A DNA stretch of 64,000 nucleotides from Hydnum rufescens UP504. Its lineage: Eukaryota > Basidiomycota > Agaricomycetes > Cantharellales > Hydnaceae. The stretch lies in the NCBI GenBank assembly GCA_014904985.1, contig MU129135.1:28105-92104 (forward strand). The letters are read 5' to 3'. Below are positions 58,141 through 64,000 of this stretch, piece after piece. The translations under genes and the position numbers were made by a program. Position 1 is the stretch's first letter. The number at the start of each line of letters is the position of its first letter. The notes beneath the pieces were generated by a model. That model was not told where the DNA came from and did not search any database. It was given only the letters and a program-made list of their open reading frames with translations.

Positions 58141-58819
58141 CCCAACTACCTCCTCAAACGAATCCATATTTCTGTATTTCTCGTGTATCCACACTCGTTA
58201 TTCCTCTGGCCATCAAATAGTATGGATTCACATCCCAGGATCCATGGTCCTTTATACTTTTCCTCCACCCTATATACGAGACAATTATTTGTCCATCCTT
58301 GGCACTTCAACAGGCCATCTAAATTGTACTTATTTCCAAGCTAGTTCAACCAGGCTAAAGCAATTCAACTTGCTTACTTTCGTCCACCTATTGTATCACT
58401 ATTGGCGTATCCAAATGCCTCAAGGGTGGTATTTGACCTTGGATTACGTAACACGACTCCCACTTTGACTTGCGGACTTGTCACATGTTGAATAGGGGCT
58501 ATTCCAATGCTCTCAAGGAGTATTTCACGAATATCTCCCTCATTTTTGATCGGATCGACTCGGCAAGACAGCTCCCAGAAAGCTACGATCAATACCTGTC
58601 TAACGGTATCACACACACGTTTATCGGATGCGAACTGCATCTTCCAGGTCGATTTTACCTCATGCTCCACACAATCCTTCAGTATTTCGTGAATAACTCC
58701 ATCAGTTTTGATCCGATTCGTTGGGAACAACCACCCCTGGAAAGATGCTGAAAATCCGCATCGAACGGTACCAAGGGAAAAACGAGCGGATTAGAACTCG
58801 GCCTCCTGTAATTTAGTCT

Positions 58820-59070
58820 CCTCATGGCTCATTTCACTTTTACCTCCGCTTTTCTGATTACTAAAGGCAATTATGGTTCCGGAACCCTATGCCCGATGGA
58901 GGGTACATCTAGGACGACCAGTTCCACCATTCCTCAAGGGATTTGGTCCAGTAGAAGAGGAGGAATACCTTGGTTAAGCCATATTCTCCCATTCTCACTT
59001 GTTAATTGAATATCTCCTTCAGTTTTGAAGCTTTTGACTTGATTTCTTTTTCCTCATTTTCGCCTTAATC
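58820..59070 (-). repeat. Dispersed repeat, inverted copy
   Basis: On the minus strand it reads AATCAAGTCAAAAGCTTCAA, then AGATATTCAATTAACAAG and AATCCCTTGAGGAATGGTGG, matching 59875-59995 and 38945-39000. Together with 59820-60190 it forms a divergent inverted pair about 0.8 kb apart. Confidence 0.75.
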
Positions 59071-59819
59071 CCACCTTTCCGCCGGTTACCATAGAATTTT
59101 TCTGTGATGTATATTAAGTGCAGGAGATGCGAATTTCTATCGTCTTTCCCCCCATCCCCAGTTGAAAAGCTAGTTGAACTGCTGCTGGTGTCAGGGTAAA
59201 TTCCAAAACTCCACCCCCACTAATCACACTTTTGATAGGCTCTCAAGAGGAGGACCTAGAGTGTGATTCCCTGATTTATCAACCCCTTCATTTATTGTCT
59301 GGATAGGCTCTGTCTATACAGGACAATTTCACCTGTCCAAAGACCTCCCTCCCCTCGGACCCCAACATTCGGATTGGCCCCGTGATCCCCTCTCTTTGTC
59401 CTCGTATCCATTTCGCGGACTGTAGCTGGTTTCATCCTCTGTTTCCCGCTTACAATGCACGTTGTAAGCAAGAGAAAAATGGGGAATCTCTGCTACAGTC
59501 CATGATATGGAATTGAGAACAAAGAATGGGGGCCACCAAAATAATCTGAATGTTCAGGTCCGAGTGTAGGAGAGTCTTTAGGATAGAAGATAATCTGCTG
59601 TAAGCAGTAGTTGCCCAAGCAGATGAATAAAGGGGAAAATGTGCCACAAATACCACACTCTAAGGTCCTAATATTGTGGCCCTAGACAAAGTGCAGTAGG
59701 AACAGTGCCCTCAGATGGAATTCGCCCAGGAATCCAGCAGCAATACTTCAGTGCTTCAGACTGGGGAGGGGGAAGACAATGGAATTTTCAACACAATTCG
59801 CTTAATATACAACCCGGCT

Positions 59820-60190
59820 ATGAGATCAAATATCCGATGGAAGCAGGGGGATAGGGGAAATATGTAGAAAAAGGAATCAAGTCAAAAGCTTCAAAACTGA
59901 CAGAGATATTCAATTTACAAGTCTGGGGATAGGATAGAGCATAAAATGACTATTTCTCCTCCCTTTTTGGACAGATTCCCTTGAGGAATGATGGCATGAG
60001 TTGTCCTGAACATCCTATCCTTCAGATATAAGGCTGCCAGACAATATTCGATATTTGAAAATTGGAAGGGGGAATGATGTTCTCCTGAGACAAGGGGGAA
60101 ATTCGTATGTAGAACACTGAGTTCTTCTTCATTCATGACGCCCTTCATACCGCTGGATGGGCATTTTTAATACCTTTCTAGGTGCAGTCG
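59820..60190 (+). repeat. Dispersed repeat, CpG-retaining copy
   Basis: The fullest copy of the repeat also seen at 38840-39205, and in part at 58820-59070. It keeps CpG sites (CCCGGCTATG, TATCCGATGG, ATTCGATATT, ATGACGCCC, ATACCGCTGG) where the 38-kb copy has TG or CA. It also keeps an internal segment of about 85 bp (CTGACAGAGATATTC to TCCCTTTTTGGA) missing there. Confidence 0.78.
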
Positions 60191-60319
60191 TTTCATGCAA
60201 ATCTGATCCTATCCTTATTTTGTAATTCAGGTGGGGGTAGGGTCTAGGTTGGAGTACCTCCAAAACTAGCAAAAAAATGTTGTATCAGTTAAAAGGGTTG
60301 GGAACATGGTCATAGGAGA

Positions 60320-61776
60320 GAATTCCTGATGCTATCACCTGTGAGATGATAGCCTCTAATATTGAATTCCTGACCCTATCACATCTGAGACGATAGAGTC
60401 TAATATGAGATTCCTGACCCTATCGCATCTGAGACGATAGAGTCTAATATGAGATTCCTGACCCTATCACATCTGAGACAATAGAGTCTAATATGAGATT
60501 CCTGACCCTATCACATCTGAGACAATAGAGTCTAATATTGAATTCCTGACCCTATTGCATCTGAGATGATAGAGTCTAATATGAGATTCCTGGCCCTATC
60601 GCATCTGAGACAATGGAGTCTAATATGAGATTCCTGGCCCTATCACCTGTGAGATGATAGGGTCCAATATTGAATTTCTAATGCTATCACATGTGAGATG
60701 ATAGCCTCTGATATTGAATTTCTGACACTATCACATGTGAGATGATAGCCTCTGATATTGGATTTCTAATGCTGATTTCTGATGCTATCACATGCAAGAT
60801 GATAGGGTCCAATATTGGATTTCTGATGCTATCACATGTGAGATGATAGCCTCTAATATTGGATTTCTGATGCTATCACATGTGAGACAATAGAGTCCAA
60901 TATTGGATTTCTGACGCTATCACATGCGAGATGATAGCCTCTAATATTGGATTTCTGATGCTATCACATGTGAGACGATAGGGTCCAAGACACTATCACA
61001 TGTGAGATGATAGAGTCCAATATTGGATTTCTGATGCTATCACATGCGAGATGATAGGGTTGAATATTGAATTTCTGATGCTATCACATGCGAGATGATA
61101 GCCTCTAATATTGGATTTCTGATGCTATCACATGTGAGACAATAGCCTCTGATATTGGATTTCTGATGCTATCACATGTGAGATGATAGCCTCTAATATT
61201 GGATTTCTGATGCTATCACATGTGAGACGATAGAGTCCAATATTGGATTTCTGATGCTATCACATGCAAGATGATAGCCTCTAATATTGGATTTCTGACA
61301 CTATCACATGTGAGATGATAGCCTCTAATATTGGATTTCTGATGCTATCACATGCAAGACGATAGGGTCCAATATTGAATTTCTGATGCTATCACATGTG
61401 ACATGATAGCCTCTAGTACTGATGTCCTGACTCTATCACCTGTGAGACAACAGGCTCTAATATTGGATTCTGGACTGTATCACCTCTTAGATGATAGAGT
61501 GTAGTATTGGATTTCTCACCCTATCACCTCTGAAATGATAGGCCCTGATATTGGATTCCTGACCCTATCACTGTGGAGATGATAGAGTCTAATATGAGAT
61601 TCCTGACTCTATCACCTCTAGACAATAGGCTCCAATATTGGATTGCTGACCATACCATCTGTGAGATGATAAGGTCAAATATTGGATTTCTGAGCCTATG
61701 ACCACTGAGACAATAGGGTCCAATATTGGATTCCTGACACTATGACCTCTGAAATGATAGAGTGCAATATTGGATT
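60320..61776 (+). repeat. 44-bp satellite array with a hairpin in each unit (about 33 copies)
   Basis: Tandem 44-bp units, roughly GATTTCTGATGCTATCACAT followed by GTGAGATGATAGCCTCTAAT and ATTG. Each contains CTATCA...TGATAG arms around an E-box-like CACATGTG centre; TCACATGTGA is itself a perfect palindrome. Left units (60365-60650) are an ATCTGAGACGATAGAGTC / ATGAGATTCC subfamily. Middle units mix GATAGCCTC, GATAGGGTCC and GATAGAGTCC types. The edge units (after 61390) are more diverged. No open reading frame runs through the array. Confidence 0.92.
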
Positions 61777-61839
61777 ATCATCTGTAGTGTATGATGTGTG
61801 AAACAATAGGGTGTAATATCTCCTCCTTGTGATGAATTG

Positions 61840-62880
61840 CCTGGCATTTGACACTGCTCTCCTGACTAAATGACACCTGGCCACTGCATTCCAGGTAGGG
61901 TGGTTGGGAACTCAATCTCTTATGGGGCAAAGATAACACTGTTATCTTATGCGCTCTAGGGTTTTTCAATCATGTCTGGGTAGCCTACATCTGACCCTTT
62001 CTAATGGTGGTACTTGCTAAGCTCTAGGTGTCTTGGTTGAGGCCCTGGAGGGCTTGCAAGACCTGCGCTCTGTTGTGCTCTAGGTCTTTAAGAGCCGCGT
62101 CAGGGATGGGAATGGTATGAAATTGTAGCTGTGATCTGTGGGGTGATTTTAAGCCCACTATGGTGTCTGTGAGTGGCTTGGTTGATGAGATATGGCTGGA
62201 GAGAGACCTGCACTCTATTGCGCTCTATGGTTATATGACCTGCAATAGACATGGGAGTGGTACCAAATTGGAGGGGTGATCTGTAGGAGCATTTTGATAC
62301 CACTCATGTGGCTGTGGGTGCATTGGTTGTTGATATACAAAACCTGTGCTCTCTTGAGGGACCTGTGCTCTATATGGGTCATCACAACCAGTGGAAATGA
62401 TTGCACTAGAGGGGTTTCTAGTTGTTAATAGGTAGCCCTGGGCCCCTCTTTCAGATGGTGGTACTCACTAAGCTCTAGCTGCAGTGGTTGAGGAGCTATG
62501 GCCATTACAAGACCTGCACTAGACCTGCACTAGGGTGCACTAGACCTGCAAACAGGGTATTGCAGGTCTGTGAGCAACATGGGAGTACCATAGACTTGTA
62601 GAGGGCATCTGGGGGGGACATTTTAAGGCCAAGATGATGTCCATAGGTGTGCTGGTTGAGGAGCTATGGCTGTTGGAAGACCTGTACCCCACCTGTACTA
62701 TGCCTTGGAGGCCTGTGAGGAAGATGGAAGTACCATAGGCTTATAGAGGGCACCTGGGGGTGATTTTAAGGCCAAGATGATGGGTGTAGGTGCCCTGGTT
62801 GAGGAGCTATGGCGATTGGAAGACCTGCTCTAGACCTGCACTAGGGTGCACTAGACCTGCAAACAAGGTGAGGGATGATG
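61840..62880 (+). repeat. Degenerate longer tandem repeats
   Basis: Diverged units of roughly 150-160 bp built around ACCTGCACTCTATTG/ACCTGCACTAG, GGTGATCTGT or GGTGATTTTAAG, and GGTTGAGGAGCTATGGC. Good internal matches lie at 62100-62240 with 62215-62350, and at 62480-62640 with 62640-62870. No coding. Confidence 0.65.
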
Positions 62881-62949
62881 AGGGTGGGACTGGACTACAC
62901 CTGGAAGTGAACTTGATGATATAGATGGATTACTTAATGAACTACATGA

Positions 62950-63200
62950 TCAGAGCAGATGATCAAGTGGAATTCCACTTGATCACATGGGAAATTACTT
63001 AATGAATGACATAATAATAAGAGCAGATGATCAAGTGGAATTCCACTTGATCACATGGGGAATTACTTAATGAATGACATAATAATAAGAGCAGATGATC
63101 AAGTGGAATTCCACTTGATCACATGGGGAAATTACTTAATGAATGACATAATAATAAAAGCACATGATCAAGTGGAATTCCACTTGATCACATGATTGAA
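62950..63200 (+). repeat. 68-bp tandem array, each unit with a perfect 26-bp palindrome
   Basis: Four units spaced 68, 68 and 69 bp. The palindromes lie at 62960-62985, 63028-63053, 63096-63121 and 63165-63190; each half is TGATCAAGTGGAA and its exact complement follows. The linkers (AAATTACTTAATGAATGAC and ATAATAATAA) are also nearly identical. A striking hairpin or cruciform-capable array. Confidence 0.93.
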
Positions 63201-63254
63201 TTGTATACATATGGAAATATTGGACTGGTCTATATGCTTCCTTCCTACGACAAC

Positions 63255-63450
63255 AATCTATTAACTTGGACTCACTCTAAGGTTAATTTGCACTCACTCC
63301 AAGGTTAACTTGCACTCACTCTAAAGTTGTCCAATGTCCAAGTAAGGATGACTTGGGGTGTACTAGAGTTGTATTAGAGTTGTACTCCAGTGGCAATAGG
63401 ATTGTACTAGGGTTGCACTACAGTTGTACTAGAGTTGCAGACTGGAGACA
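63255..63450 (+). repeat. Short direct repeats
   Basis: About three copies of a unit containing TTGCACTCACTCTAAGGTTAA (positions about 63265-63330, spaced about 25 bp). Then irregular GTACTAGAGTTG/GTATTAGAGTTG repeats run to 63440. Confidence 0.6.
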
Positions 63451-63479
63451 TAATGAAGGCATACACAACTAGATGACAT

Positions 63480-64000
63480 GATGGAAGAAATATGGTATGA
63501 GTGGAGTGATGAATGTCGATAGAGTGGAATGTGTGAAGTTTAGAATGGAATAAAGTGAGGGGATGTTGATGGAGATGAATGGAATGAATGTGAGGAGATG
63601 GAAAATAGACTTATGATAAGCTGGATGGAGGTAGAAGCTGGGAATGTGAGGGAGGGGAAGAATGGAATGAAGTAAGGGGAGGTGAAGATGGAATGAGATG
63701 GGGGTGGAACCCGGGAACATAAAAAAGGGGAAGAATAGAATGAATGAGATTAAGGGTACAACCCGGGAACATGAGAAAGGGGAAAAATGGAATAAACTAA
63801 AAGGAAAGAAAATGGAGTAAATGGAAGGGGTACAACCCGGCAACCCGGGAAAGTAAGAAAGAAGAAGAATAGAATAAAGTGAAAGGTATAAAAATGAAGT
63901 AGGAGTAACTGAATAGAGAATGGGAGGGATATAAATGAAGATAAACTAAATGAGATGAATGTGAACTAACTGAATAGATATAAATGAATAAAATGAAGTT
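63480..64000 (+). repeat. Purine-rich strand-asymmetric tract with ACCCGG motifs
   Basis: The plus strand is strongly A/G-rich (GGAATGAA, GAAAGGGGAAAAATGG, AAAGTGAAAG) over more than 450 bp. It is punctuated by ACCCGGGAACAT (about 63708, 63760) and ACCCGGCAACCCGG (about 63833). The complementary 124-codon frame is low-complexity Phe/Ser/Pro/Leu and not credible. It continues to the window edge. Confidence 0.65.

Noticed and set aside
60320..61776. CRISPR-like array of regularly spaced palindromic repeats
   Set aside because: Units abut directly at 44 bp with no variable spacers, and all surrounding genes are fungal, spliced genes. It is a satellite.
63469..63843. 124-codon minus-strand open frame
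   Set aside because: Low-complexity Phe/Ser/Pro/Leu translation of a purine-rich tract, with no motif.

Overview
The window looks like nuclear DNA of a basidiomycete fungus, most likely an Agaricomycete. Genes are dense on both strands and are cut by many introns of about 45-70 bp with GT-AG ends. The products include fungal families such as a DUF6534 membrane protein, a GT32 Och1-like mannosyltransferase, Atg22, Vps1, Pdx1, Mtr10 and the fungal HNH-nuclease family. No prokaryotic, viral or plasmid gene was recognised.

Layout. 1-38 kb is gene-rich: Dicer-like (-), phosducin-like (+), unknown basic/acidic protein (-), REX4-like exonuclease (+), glutathione reductase (+), possible Hus1-like (-), histone acetyltransferase Hat1 (+), THO subunit 1 (-), karyopherin Mtr10 (+), DUF6534 (-), Gfo/Idh/MocA oxidoreductase (+), Atg22 (+), a small unknown (-), Gid8 (+), GT32 (+), an HNH nuclease relic (-) and an F-box/LRR-like protein (+). 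38.0-41.9 kb is an AT-rich, strikingly CpG-poor repeat island without genes. 41.9-53.1 kb is a second gene block: SET methyltransferase (-), Vps1 (-), Pdx1 (+), Rad1 (-), an MDR quinone oxidoreductase (+) and a signal-anchor protein (+). 53.1-57.4 kb holds weak or broken coding relics, including a second HNH fragment. 57.4-64 kb is repeat DNA: CAGGTT-rich blocks, dispersed repeat copies, about 33 copies of a 44-bp hairpin satellite, degenerate longer repeats, and a 68-bp array whose units each carry a perfect 26-bp palindrome.

Functional themes. Most genes are unlinked housekeeping functions: RNA silencing, mRNA export and nuclear import, chromatin, redox, autophagy, vesicle traffic, pyruvate dehydrogenase and the DNA-damage checkpoint. 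Several sit as divergent pairs on very short shared promoters: Dicer/phosducin, THO1/Mtr10 and Vps1/Pdx1. I saw no biosynthetic cluster and no clear new multi-gene system.

The points most worth a second look are: plus or minus 1 frame breaks in Dicer, phosducin-like and Mtr10 beside intact neighbours; a REX4-like domain whose first catalytic motif looks replaced; the palindromic satellites; and copies of one dispersed repeat that differ largely at CpG sites. Exon boundaries were set by eye from splice consensus and protein continuity, so starts, ends and phases are approximate unless stated.
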